In this document: one piece after another, positions 7,997-16,918 of the stretch
How the letters are laid out: every line of letters begins with the position of its first letter
How positions within the stretch are numbered: position 1 is the first letter of the stretch
Assembly (NCBI GenBank): GCA_963730555.1
Contig: CAVSSS010000024.1
Span: 1 to 64,000, forward strand
Direction: 5' to 3'
DNA length: 64,000 nucleotides
Source of the DNA: Roseiarcus sp963730555
Lineage (GTDB): Bacteria > Pseudomonadota > Alphaproteobacteria > Rhizobiales > Beijerinckiaceae
Made by a program: the position numbers and the translations under genes
Notes under the pieces: generated by a model
Told to the model about the DNA's origin: nothing
Database searches by the model: none
Seen by the model: only the letters and a program-made list of their open reading frames with translations

Positions 7997-8725
7997 TCAG
8001 AACTTATGATACCGCCGCAACGGATAAGTTCGGCGCCGGGTAGACGTCGGTCGCGGCGAATCGTCGTCTCCGCGTCGCCATCGACGAACAAGCTCCTCGA
8101 GCCAGCGAGCCTTGAAACAGTTGAAGCGCTTGAGCGTCCAGCGGTTCGGAATCTCATCCACGATTTCCGCGTCTGTAAACTCTGGGCGATCCTTTGCGAT
8201 GTCGCGGATTAGCTTATTTGCATACGTAGTCCGCGGCTTTTCTTTCTTGGGGTTTTTACCAATGCTCGCGGCGTTCTCGCTCACCGCCCGTCGCCGAAGC
8301 TCCTCCATCTCGTCGGGGTCAAGCTTGGCTATGCTCATCAAGTTGTGGAAGGCCAACGCCATTCGGAACGCGGCGGCCGCGCTGGGCGCCCTGATGATCT
8401 CGTCGTAGGAGGTGACGAAATCGGCCTCCGCTGTTTTCGCCTCGTATCGCTCGCGTTCAGTGAGGTCGGACCGCTCCCTTATACGCAGCACGCAATGCAT
8501 CGCCAACCAACGCACGATGCGGCCGTCGCTCTTTGCGGCTTCCCACACGTCTTGCCAGTTCGGGTAGAGCGCGGAGGCTCTCGCGTTGAAGTCGGGGATG
8601 AAAGCCTCGAACGGCTCGCGCTCGCTCAGCTTCGGCCGGAAATACTGCTCGACCATTGGTCGCAACTCAAGGTCTTTCTCGATCGCGCGCAGTATGTCGC
8701 TCTTGCCGGCGGCAGCCTTCTTCAT
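7997..8725 (-). CDS. hypothetical element protein, 242 aa
   Basis: Not recognised. Mostly helical and charged (MKKAAAGKSDILRAIEKDL at the start, WQDVWEAAKSDGRIVRWLAM in the middle, a strongly basic C-terminus). The ATG at 8725 overlaps the stop of the upstream small HTH gene by 4 bases, which decides the start over one 48 bases upstream. First large gene of the leftward set, so it may act in replication initiation or control, but that is only positional inference. Confidence 0.55.
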   Translation of the reverse strand: MKKAAAGKSDILRAIEKDLELRPMVEQYFRPKLSEREPFEAFIPDFNARASALYPNWQDVWEAAKSDGRIVRWLAMHCVLRIRERSDLTERERYEAKTAEADFVTSYDEIIRAPSAAAAFRMALAFHNLMSIAKLDPDEMEELRRRAVSENAASIGKNPKKEKPRTTYANKLIRDIAKDRPEFTDAEIVDEIPNRWTLKRFNCFKARWLEELVRRWRRGDDDSPRPTSTRRRTYPLRRYHKF

Positions 8726-9033
8726 GGCGAAAGCCCGCCTAAGTTTCCCGCCTTTGCACCGGCGCGCGCCCACATTGGCGTCGCGTTACTTTGCGCCTCG
8801 CGCCCCTCGACGATTTCGGCGCCATGCGCCCCCCGCGCGTTAAAGGCCCGTAGCCTTTCCTTGAGCCAGTGGCGCCAGCGGCTGATGCCAACGATGCTCG
8901 CGGCTTCCTGCCAGGTCGAGCCGCTTAAACCCGCGCCGGCCGAAGCCCTTTGTGCGCAAGCCATTGCGATGCCTCGGTTTTTCCTGCGCGCCCAACACCA
9001 GATCGGTGTGGGCGCTGAAAATCCTGCAGTCAT
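8722..9033 (-). CDS. small helix-turn-helix protein
   Basis: Up to 103 residues from the ATG at 9033. The segment WQEAASIVGISRWRHWLKERL near residues 45-65 looks like a DNA-binding helix-turn-helix followed by a basic helix (shown in part here: EAASIVGISRWRHWL). The stop overlaps the next ATG (ATGA), supporting expression. The start is uncertain; a later ATG at about 8967 is possible. Head of the leftward set, divergent from the integrase pair, so a control role is plausible. Confidence 0.4.
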   Translation of the reverse strand: MTAGFSAPTPIWCWARRKNRGIAMACAQRASAGAGLSGSTWQEAASIVGISRWRHWLKERLRAFNARGAHGAEIVEGREAQSNATPMWARAGAKAGNLGGLSP

Positions 9034-9144
9034 TATATCGCGTAGTGGCGGCTCCCGTCACATCTAGTCACGTGCTTCGCCGCCCAACGGTCGAAGTTTC
9101 AGCCCTTTTGGCCGCCTCACGCCTCGAGCGTACACTGGCGCGCC

Positions 9145-9363
9145 ATGACCGTCCCAGCGCGAGTAAAGCAAGCCGACCTCCGGCGCGCCTTGCATGAGGC
9201 CCGGAAGGTCGGCGCGACGCGGGTCAGGATCGGCCCGGATGGATCGATTGACATTGTTCTCGAAACAGAAGAGCAAGCCGCCGCCCTGCCCAACGGGCGC
9301 CATGACGAGCCGCTGGGACCGGTCAGGATTCGGGACCAGCCAAAGAAGAAAGTCGTCCTCTAA
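9145..9363 (+). CDS. small protein upstream of integrase, 72 aa
   Basis: Begins MTVPARVKQADLRRALHEAR, with RIGPDGSIDIVLE in the middle and a KKKVVL end. Proteins of this look commonly precede tyrosine integrases in alphaproteobacterial islands; function not known, perhaps a directionality or DNA-binding accessory. Its stop overlaps the integrase start (TAATG at 9361-9365), indicating translational coupling. Confidence 0.6.
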   Translation: MTVPARVKQADLRRALHEARKVGATRVRIGPDGSIDIVLETEEQAAALPNGRHDEPLGPVRIRDQPKKKVVL

Positions 9364-10490
9364 TGCCTCGCCCCCGCTTGCCCTTCGTTCAGCGCCAGGT
9401 CACCCGGCACGGTCGCAAAGTCTGGTACTTCCGCCGCAATCGCAGCGAGCCCCGCGTCCGCCTGCCCGATCTCTATGGCTCGGATGAATTCACGGCAACT
9501 TATCGCTCCTGTCTCGCCGGCCAGCCGATGGTCATCCGAAACCAACGGCAGGCGCCGAAGACCAAGTTCAAGGGCCTGATCGATCTCTATCTCAAGAGCT
9601 CTGAATGGCAGGCCTACAAGCCGATGACGCGCAAAACGCGCGGCCATATTTACGAAAAATGGGCGGCGCTCGGTTACGACACGGAAGACATAACCAGATC
9701 TGTCATCATCGAAGCCCTCGAGGCGCGGAAGGAAACCCCCGAGCAAGCCAACTCGATCCTGACGGCGCTCAAGAACCTCTTCGCTTGGGCGGTCAGCGCC
9801 GGCCACGTCGACCGCAATCCTTGTGAGGGGATCAAGGGCCTCAAGCCCAAGAAGGCCGGCATCGACGAAGAGGACGGCCACAAGACATGGAGCGAGCAAG
9901 AACTCGCGCAATTCGAGCGGGCCTATCCGCTCGGCTCGCACGAGCGGCTTGTCTATTCGATCCTGCTCTACACGGGGCTCAGGATCGGGGACGTGGCGCG
10001 GCTCGGCCGCCAGCACATTCAGAAGGATGGCACGATCCAACTTCGAAATGAGAAGACGGGCGCGGTCGTTTATCTGCCCATCCTGGCATCACTGCGCCAA
10101 GCGCTGGCCGCCGGCCCCAAGGGGCGACCCGAGCAATTGGCCTTCATCACCCTCAGGCGCGGCGCGAACGTCGGTAAAGAGTATTTGGGGGCGTGGTTCA
10201 GCGAAGTCGCCGAGCGAGCCGGCCTCGTCGGTTGCACGGCGCACGGCATTCGCAAGGCCGCCGCTCGCCGGCATGCCGAAGCCGGCGCGACGGTCAATCA
10301 GTTGATGGCGATCTTCGGCTGGACCCGGCCGGATATGGCGATCAAATACACCCGCGAGGCGAGCAAGAAGCTCATGGCGGCCGAGGCGATCGGCGGCCTC
10401 GTCAGAGCCGAAACCGAGAACGTCTATTCCCTCACCGCGGTTTTGGGTGAGGGAACGAGGGCAGAAATGGAAGCGTTATCAATCTCTTAA
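9363..10490 (+). CDS. tyrosine-type site-specific integrase
   Basis: 375-residue recombinase that would insert and, with an accessory factor, excise the element. The N-terminal SAM-like core-binding domain (about 60-165) precedes the catalytic domain with the conserved residues: Arg in LYTGLRIGDVARL, the HxxR box HGIRKAAARRHAEAG, Trp in FGWTRPDM and the nucleophile Tyr in AIKYTREAS. All are present, so it looks active. Intact frame, in contrast to many neighbours. Coupled to the small gene upstream. It reads toward the right edge of the element. Confidence 0.9.
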   Translation: MPRPRLPFVQRQVTRHGRKVWYFRRNRSEPRVRLPDLYGSDEFTATYRSCLAGQPMVIRNQRQAPKTKFKGLIDLYLKSSEWQAYKPMTRKTRGHIYEKWAALGYDTEDITRSVIIEALEARKETPEQANSILTALKNLFAWAVSAGHVDRNPCEGIKGLKPKKAGIDEEDGHKTWSEQELAQFERAYPLGSHERLVYSILLYTGLRIGDVARLGRQHIQKDGTIQLRNEKTGAVVYLPILASLRQALAAGPKGRPEQLAFITLRRGANVGKEYLGAWFSEVAERAGLVGCTAHGIRKAAARRHAEAGATVNQLMAIFGWTRPDMAIKYTREASKKLMAAEAIGGLVRAETENVYSLTAVLGEGTRAEMEALSIS

Positions 10491-10694
10491 GTTTCGTCTT
10501 GGAGTTGACGAGAGAATCCAAGAAAATCCAACCTTCAGAATCGGGGGTCTTTGCGGCGAAACGGCCAGGAGCCAAGAAAACCCAAGCGGAGCGACCGGAC
10601 CGATGTCGCGGGCCGCTGCCGAGTCGGAGCCGAACCAACTCCACCCAATGCAAAGCGCCCTGGGTTGGCCGTCTAACCCAACGCGGGCGCGACG

Positions 10695-11054
10695 TTACTC
10701 GCCTCGCCGAGCGGCAGCCGCCCATTCAAGCGCGGCGTTCTCATCGGCGCGCGCGAACTGGCGAATGCGCACGGGCGAAGCCTTGAAGCTGTTGAGGGTG
10801 GCCCCATCCATCTGTTCTGCGTCGACGACGACAGCGAGCTTGACCAACGACTTGTGAGCAAGCGCTGAGCTTGCAAGCCCGCGCGCCAATTCGGCGAAAT
10901 CGCCGCCAAAATCCGGGGCTATAATCACGACGAGGCCGGTCGCGGCTCCGCCCATAGCCGCGCTGATCGCCGCCTCGACATCCTGAGCTGCGACCGCGCC
11001 GCTTGCGCGCAACGCTAGCGTCTGCGCCGGCCCCTCATGCATGCGCTCCAACAT
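10695..11054 (-). CDS. SpoIIAA-like (STAS-fold) protein, 119 aa
   Basis: Resembles the SpoIIAA-like family (DUF3478): LERMHEGPAQTLALRASG at the start, an Asp/Gly-rich loop PDFGGDFAELARGL, and KLAVVVDAEQMDGA as the central strand-helix unit. A member of this family may bind lipids or act in regulation; no kinase or sigma partner is nearby, so the role is open. GAGGGAG stands 6 bases before the ATG at 11054. Confidence 0.65.
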   Translation of the reverse strand: MLERMHEGPAQTLALRASGAVAAQDVEAAISAAMGGAATGLVVIIAPDFGGDFAELARGLASSALAHKSLVKLAVVVDAEQMDGATLNSFKASPVRIRQFARADENAALEWAAAARRGE

Positions 11055-11277
11055 GGGCGGCTCCCTCCTCGCGGCGCTCGTTGCGGCGATCAGATTCCCT
11101 CAGAAGCCCCCTTAGCAGATTGCCGCCCGCTGTTGCGAGCAAACATGGCCCCCACAGCCGGCCAACGCAACCGCGTCGGGCGGCCCATGCCTGTCGACGC
11201 GCACCGCTGGTCGCGTCGGCCACGGTCCGAAGGGCGTCTGCGAGGACGTCCGTCTCTCGACGGGCTATCGACGGCGC

Positions 11278-11657
11278 CTACACGGCGAGGTGCTTGGCGA
11301 AGCTCTCAAGGTTGACCGCGCCGCAGCGATGCGTCCCATCGCCGATCTTACGGACGCCGTCATGCGCTTCTACCGCGAGCAGCATAGTGCGGCAGGAGAC
11401 TTCAACGACCAGAGCGGTGGCGACAACCGTGCGCCCGACTGGAGCTGGCGCAAGATGGCGCATATTGACTTCGCTGCCGACGGTCACCCGGCCCGCGGGC
11501 AAATGCGGCGCCGCGGCCGCCGCCGAAGCCATCTCCATCGCCAGGATCATCATCGGCGTGCGCAGTCCACATGCGCGCCAACCGTAAGTTCGCGGGTCAC
11601 GACGACTTCATGCCGACCGGTCATGCCGACCCGAACGTGTTCGAGCGGCTCGGCCAT
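11278..11657 (-). pseudogene. FlK-like thioesterase, internal deletion and frameshift
   Basis: The 3' part reads MMILAMEMASAAAAAPHLP, VGSEVNMRHLAPAPVGRTV and AVEAHDGVRKIGDGTH, the hotdog-fold signature of FlK-type (fluoroacetyl-CoA thioesterase-like) proteins. The 5' part, from ATG 11657, reads GMTGRHEVVVTRELTVGAHV in a different frame. Between AHV and TPMMILAM several residues expected in the family are missing and the frame changes near 11560. Hence a small frameshifting deletion rather than a single miscalled base. It lies just downstream of ctaE. Confidence 0.65.
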
Positions 11658-11682
11658 CGGACCTCGAACGTAACCCTATGGC

Positions 11683-12526
11683 TTAATCGAACGTCGCGCC
11701 CCAGGATCCCCAGATGTAGATGCAGCTGAACAGGAACAGCCAGACCACGTCGACGAAATGCCAGTACCACGCGGCGAACTGGAACCCGACGTGGTGCCGG
11801 GGCGTGAACTGGCCTCTAAAGGCGCGCATGAGACAGACAAACAGGAAAATCACGCCGATGATGACGTGGGCGCCATGAAAGCCAGTCGCCATGAAAAAAG
11901 TCGCGCCATAGATAGAGTTCTTAAAGGGGAAGGGCGCGTGGATGTACTCGTATCCTTGAGTGAACACGAACAACACGCCAAGGGCGATGCCGAGCGCAAG
12001 GAAGATCTTGAATTGCGGACGGTTGTTCTCGCGCAGATTGTCATGGGCGACATTGACCGCGGCGCTCGACGTCAAGCAGCACGAATGTGTTCATCAGCGG
12101 CAACGCGAGCGGGTTGATCACCTCCGTGCCCTTGGGCGGCCAGATTCCACCGCTGAAATCGAGAAGCCCATAGGTCTGCGGATTAGCGGGATCGAGCGCG
12201 TTCCAGAAGAACGCCCAGAACCAGGCGACGAAGAACATGACCTCCGAGGCGATGAACAGGATCATGCCGATCGTGAGGCCATGACGGACAATAATATTGT
12301 GGTTGCCGCCCTGAGCCTCGGAGACGACGTCGCTCCACCAGCCCGCCATGGTGAACAGGATGCCGGCGACGCCAACGGTCAGAAGAGCCGGCCCTACGCT
12401 CGACCCGTGCATCGACAATATGAGGCCAAACGCCGAGAGAAACGCGAACGCCGCGCCGACAAGCGGCCAAGGGCTTGGCTCGACGAGATGAAATCCCGGC
12501 CGGTCCGGAACCGCCGCGTCGGTCAT
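11683..12526 (-). CDS. ctaE: cytochrome c oxidase subunit III (one frameshift)
   Basis: Third core subunit of the aa3-type terminal oxidase in the cytoplasmic membrane. N-terminal helices come from the frame starting at ATG 12526 (ASEVMFFVAWFWAFFWNA holds the conserved acidic residue); the C-terminal half (FMATGFHGAHVIIGVIFL, AAWYWHFVDVVWLFLF) is one frame over. Length 844 = 3n+1 fits one inserted base, and CTTGACG near 12063 would be CTGACG in an intact gene (MNTFVLL-TSSA). The start overlaps the stop of ctaG (ATGA) and GGGAGAAG precedes it. Corrected length about 280 residues, normal for the family. Confidence 0.85.
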
Positions 12527-13172
12527 TGTCTTCTCCCGTTCATGATCATCCCGCGGGCCCCGCGCGATAGGCTGAAGCGACCAGCCAACGGCTTCTCGGC
12601 CGGCGGTGCGAACATCGTATAGGACAGCGTAATCGAATTGACCCTCGCCATCGAAGGGTCCTTCTCGAGAGCTGGATCGAGGAAGAACACCACCGGCCAT
12701 TCGGCGGTTTCGTGCGGGCCGAGATGCTGGGTCGAGAAGCAGAAGCAGGAGATCTTGTCGAAATATTCCCCGGAGACTTCCGGCATCACGTTAAAGGTCG
12801 CACGGCCTTCTGCCGGCATGTCGCTGAGGTTACGCGCGCGGAAAAAGACGGTAACAGTTTTGCCCGGTGCGGATCCGGATCGACTCGTCCTCCGGCTCCA
12901 AGCTCCAATCGAGGCCCGGCGCGACATTGGCGTCGAATCCGACCCGCAGGATCCGGCGGCCCTCTGCGTCCGAATTTGCGTTCACCTGTTGCGGCGTGCC
13001 TTCATAGCCCGTCGCGCGGCAGAAGGCGGAGTAGAACGGCGCTGCGGCGTAGGTGAGGCGCGATCATGCCCACCGCCAACGCCAAGCCGCCGACGCCAAT
13101 CAGGCGATTGTTGCGTCCGGTACGACCACCGACAGAGACCGTGCGACCGTCGTGATCGCTGGGAACCGTCAC
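12523..13172 (-). CDS. ctaG: cytochrome c oxidase assembly protein CtaG/Cox11 (two frameshifts)
   Basis: Membrane-anchored copper chaperone that delivers copper to Cu-B of subunit I. The copper-binding motif CFCFSTQ and the downstream PVVFFLDPALEKDP are intact. The N-terminal anchor GVGGLALAVGMIA, then YAAAPFYSAFCRATGYEG, lie in other frames; breaks fall near 13060 and 12864, each consistent with one extra C, and the length of 650 = 3n+2 agrees. I start it at GTG 13172, which overlaps the ctaD stop (GTGA) and has GGGAG upstream. Corrected length about 215 residues. Confidence 0.8.
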
Positions 13173-14893
13173 GCTGCGCTCCCATGCCCCACGATTGCCG
13201 GCGCATGGTGGTCTTCGTCGCCAAGAATATGCGGCGGCGTCTCCCACGTATGGAACGGCGGCGGGGACGGCAGCGTCCATTCGAGCGTCGTGGCCCCCGG
13301 GCCCCCAGGGATTGGCGGCGGCGGGACGCTTGGCCTTGAAAGCGTCATAGAGGAGATAGACGAAAATGAGGGTGCCGGCGCCGCCAATGAAGGCGCCGAT
13401 CGACGACACGAAATTCCAGAACGCGTAGGCCTCCGTGTAGTCGACGACCCGCCGCGGCATTCCCTGGAAGCCAAGGAAATGCTGGGGAAAAAAGGTGAGG
13501 TTGATGCCGACGAAGGACACCCAGAAGTGCCATTTCGCCAGCCTCTCGTCATAGAGATACCCGGTCATCTTCGGGAACCAGTAGTAGAAGCCGGCGAAGA
13601 TCGAAAACACCGCCCCGAGCGACATCACGTAATGAAAATGCGCAACGACATAGTAGGTGTCGTGCAGATAGCGGTCGATCGCCGCGTTGGCGAGCACGAC
13701 GCCGGTGACGCCGCCGACGGTGAAGACGAAGACGAAGCCGATCGCCCACAGCATCGGCGGCCTGAGCGAGATCGAGCCGCCCCACATCGTCGCCAGCCAC
13801 GAGAACACCTTCACCCCAGTCGGCACCGCGATCACCATCGTGGCGAAGACGAAATAGCGCTGGGCGTTGAGCGACATGCCGGTTGTGAACATGTGATGGG
13901 CCCAGACGGCGAAGCCGAGGAAGGCGATCGCCAGCATGGCGTAGACCATGCCGACATAACCGAAGATCGGCTTTTTCGAGAACGTCGCCACGACCTGGCT
14001 GATGATGCCGAAGCCCGGGAATGATGAGGATATAGACCTCCGGATGGCCGAAGAACCAGAACAGGTGCTGAAACAGGATCGGGTCGCCGCCGCCGGCCGG
14101 TTCGAAGAACGTGGTGTGGAAGTTGCGGTCCGTCAGCAGCATGGTCAGCGCCCCGGCCAGCACCGGCAGCGCCAGCAGCAGCAGGAAGGCGGTGATCAGC
14201 ACCGACCACGCGAACAGCGGCATGCGGAACATCGTCATGCCCGGCGCGCGCATATTGATGATCGTGGCGATGAAATTGATCGAGCCGAGGATCGAAGACG
14301 CGCCGGCCAGATGCATCGACAAGATGACGAAATCGGCAGCCGGACCCGGCGTTCCCGACCTCGCTGGACATCGGCGGATAGAGCACCCAGCCGCCGCCGA
14401 AACCATGCATGCCGGGCGAGCCTTCGGCGAATAGGGAGCACATGAGAAGCGAGAACGACGACACCAGAAGCCAGAACGACAGGTTGTTGAGTCTGGGAAA
14501 CGCCATGTCCGGCGCGCCGATCATGAGCGGCACCATCCAATTGCCGAATCCGCCCATCATCGCCGGCATCACCATGAAAAAGATCATGATGATGGCGTGA
14601 CTGCTGAAGAACACGTTGTACATGTTCTTGGCGGCGTCGAGCGAGCCATCGCCGGTCATGATCGCCGAAATCAGCGGGAAGACATGGAGTCCCGGCTCCA
14701 TCAGCTCGGCGCGGATCAGAATCGAGAGCAGCGTGCCGATGAGGCCGGCGCAGATCGCGAAAATGAGATAGAGCGTCCCGATGTCCTTATGGTTGGTGGA
14801 ATAGAGATACCGCCGCCATCCCGTCGGGATCGCGTGCGCGTGCTCGTGATGAGCCTCGACGTCGTGATGGGAGAGGTCGGTGACGGACGCCAT
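13169..14893 (-). CDS. ctaD: cytochrome c oxidase subunit I (three frameshifts)
   Basis: Catalytic heme-copper subunit. Seen: STNHKDIGTLYLIFAICAG near the start, FGHPEVYILIIPG (the Cu-B His and cross-linked Tyr region), VWAHHMFTTG, and AHFHYVMSLGAVF with the heme a/a3 ligands. The protein is spread over four frames, with breaks near 14355, 14016 and 13296, each an extra G or C in or beside a short run; the length of 1725 minus 3 gives 573 residues, usual for the family. With all motifs intact, sequencing error is more likely than a dead gene. 51 bases after ctaC. The ctaB (heme O synthase) gene often found next is absent here. Confidence 0.87.
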
Positions 14894-14944
14894 GGTTTAA
14901 CGACTCCGGTGATGCATGATCGGCAGGCTCATTGACCGCGCCGA

Positions 14945-15797
14945 CTAGGGATGGACGCGCGGCGCCGCCGCGACGTCGACGCGGTCCAAGACCGCGAATT
15001 GTTTCTTGGCCTGGGCAAGCCAAGCCTCGTAATCCGACTGGCTCAGGACGCGGACGTTGATCGGCATGAATGCGTGGTCGATGCCGCAGATGTTCGAGCA
15101 TTGCCCGTAGAACATGCCCTCGTGTTCGGCCTTGAACCAGGACTTGTTGAGCCGGCCCGGAATCGCGTCGATCTTCACGCCGAACGACGGCACCGAAAAC
15201 GAGTGAATGACGTCCTGCGAGGTCACGTCGACTTCGATCACCTTGCCGACCGGGACGACCATCGGGTTATCGGCGGTGATGACGCGCGGCTGGCCAGGCT
15301 TGAGGTCCTTTTCCTCGACATAGAGCGAATCGAACGAAAAGCCACCCTCGGATTTCGGGTAGCCGTAGTTCCAATGCCATTGCGAGGCAGTGACCTTCAG
15401 CGTCAGGTCGGGCGCGGGAATGATGAGTTGCTCCGCGAGCAGCCGGAACGACGGCACCGCAATGAAGACGAGCAGGAGCGCGGGCAAGACCGTCCACGAT
15501 GATTTCGATCCCCGCGTGATGCGTCCGCCGCGACGGCACGGGGTTCGCGGTCTCGTTGAAACGCCAGACGATATACACGATAAGCGCCAGCACCAGCAGC
15601 GAAATGCCGATTATCACCGGAAGCAGGATCCAGTTGTGAAACCAGAACATGTCCTCGGCGTTTTCGGCCGTTGGCGGCAAAAAGCCAATTCCGCCCTGGC
15701 TGGGAGCCCCGACAACCTGCGCCGCGGCCTGCGACGCGGCGAGCGCCGCCAACGCCGCCACAAGGCCGGTCCTGATCGCGTTTGAGCGTACGCGCAT
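14945..15797 (-). CDS. ctaC: cytochrome c oxidase subunit II (one frameshift)
   Basis: Carries the dinuclear Cu-A centre that accepts electrons from cytochrome c. A signal peptide (MRVRSNAIRTGLVAALAAL) is followed by two membrane helices (LLPVIIGISLLVLALIVYIV and PALLLVFIAVPSF) and a periplasmic cupredoxin domain with GQCSNICGIDHAFMPI, which holds the Cu-A Cys, His and Met, and WHWNYGYP. The frame changes near 15498, where ATCATCGTGG should read ATCATCTGG (GIEII-WTVLPALL); length 853 = 3n+1. AAGGAG precedes ATG 15797. First gene of the leftward cox operon, so the promoter should lie to its right. Confidence 0.87.
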
Positions 15798-16138
15798 AAC
15801 GACCTGTCTCCTTCACTTTGACCCGTGTCGTTAGCGCAAACGACCGCAATGCGCCACGCCCCCGATTCCGGCGCGGCGCGCGGCGCGACAATAGACGGCG
15901 CGGCGACTCGTTGACAAATAAAAAATTCTCTTCGTCCGCTTCGGCGCAAAGCCGACCTGTGACGATACGGCGATCCTTGATCTCTCATTTTGCCTTTACC
16001 GAGGCCCATCAACTCGTGTGTGTGTGTTCGGCAAATGCGACATTTTGTGCTTGGCGGAGCGCCCCCGCGCCCGCAATATGCCATATGCCTCCGGGGCCGA
16101 GGCGTCGCGCGTCACGCGACCCCTTAAGGATACGCGCG
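15798..16138. other. divergent intergenic region between ctaC and a rightward gene
   Basis: About 340 bases that must hold the promoters of the cox operon (leftward) and of the coiled-coil gene (rightward). An AT-rich patch lies at about 15910-15935, starting TTGACAAATAAAAAATTC, but no matching -10 box was found at the right distance. No repeat or gene seen. Confidence 0.35.
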
Positions 16139-16789
16139 ATGGCGGATGAGAGCGACGAACAGTCGTGGCGAACAATTTTGGTGGCGTTGGCGGCCTTGGC
16201 TGTCGTCGGCTGGTTGGCCGCTGGCTTCATTTGGTGGCAAGGCTGGCGGACGCAGTCTAATTTGACTGAGCAGCTGGCCGCCGCCGAACGGGCGCGCGAA
16301 TCGCTGGCCTCGGACTTGCAGAACCTTGAAAAGACAGCCGGCGCCGCGGCCGAGCTGAAAAAGCAGGCGGCGGACGCCGAGAAGGCGCTTGCGGACGCCT
16401 CTACCGCAAGGGCATCAGCGCAGAACGAACTCGCCGATCTGACCAGGCAGATCAGCGACGCCAGACTCGTCATCTCGGGCGCCCAGGAAGAGGCGAGCGC
16501 CAAGACGCGCGATTTGCAAGCGGTCGACAGCCGTCTCAAGGACGAAAGCGACCGCGTGGCGGCTCTGCAAAGCCAGGACCAGACCCTCTCGGCCGAGCAA
16601 ACGCGTTTGCAGGGCGATGTCGATGCTGCGCGCAAGGCTCTCGCCGATGCTCAGGCGCAGACGGCGTCCACGCAGAAGCAACTTGAGGCCTTGCAAGGCC
16701 AGATCAACTCCGCGACGGCCGAGCTCAACGCTATTCAAGCGCAAATTCGGGCAGCGAAGCCGGCGACGGGCTCGAACCCAAATCCGTGA
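16139..16789 (+). CDS. membrane-anchored coiled-coil protein, 216 aa
   Basis: One N-terminal membrane helix (ILVALAALAVVGWLAAGF, residues 14-31) followed by a long Ala/Gln/Glu/Lys-rich heptad region (about 40-205) with no Pro, ending in a short Pro-rich tail. This is a single-pass protein with an extended coiled coil, topology uncertain. No catalytic motif. AAGGA stands 8 bases before ATG 16139. Located between the cox and glycogen operons; linked to neither by overlap. The function is unknown; a scaffold or envelope-spacer role would be guesswork. Confidence 0.65.
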   Translation: MADESDEQSWRTILVALAALAVVGWLAAGFIWWQGWRTQSNLTEQLAAAERARESLASDLQNLEKTAGAAAELKKQAADAEKALADASTARASAQNELADLTRQISDARLVISGAQEEASAKTRDLQAVDSRLKDESDRVAALQSQDQTLSAEQTRLQGDVDAARKALADAQAQTASTQKQLEALQGQINSATAELNAIQAQIRAAKPATGSNPNP

Positions 16790-16918
16790 CAGGCTAATCG
16801 GGACCGTGACGTTAGCAAGGCTCATCGGAGATTGTACCGCCCCCCGCACCGTGTTTAAACAGCAATCGGATCCGCCAGATTGAACGCCGCGCCAGGACTG
16901 ACGCAGCCGGGGGGCTTC

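Larger units (their letters stand above)
2217..10490. mobile_element. integrated element with integrase, AlpA-like regulator and primase-helicase genes; no capsid genes
   Basis: Bounds are approximate. The right end carries a tyrosine integrase reading outward. To its left, leftward genes follow with 4-base ATGA overlaps: HTH protein, unknown protein, then the AlpA-like regulator, Cys-rich proteins, an SSB-like protein, a zinc-finger primase piece, a Toprim-DUF927 ATPase and a methyltransferase-like protein. This matches the replication-and-integration core of satellite-type integrative elements and prophage remnants; no capsid, portal, terminase, relaxase or type IV secretion gene is present. 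No tRNA lies next to the integrase, and I could not find a convincing direct repeat marking attL and attR. Confidence 0.65.

Noticed and set aside
11035..11223. Leftward 62-codon frame between the STAS-like gene and the thioesterase remnant
   Set aside because: Overlaps the STAS-like start region, has no ribosome site or family resemblance.
13002..14893. Programmed ribosomal frameshifting in ctaD or other housekeeping genes
   Set aside because: The junctions share no slippery heptamer or downstream structure and occur in many unrelated genes; inserted-base errors explain them better.
15911..15940. TTGACA box as a sigma-70 promoter for the coiled-coil gene
   Set aside because: No acceptable -10 hexamer at 16-18 bases downstream.
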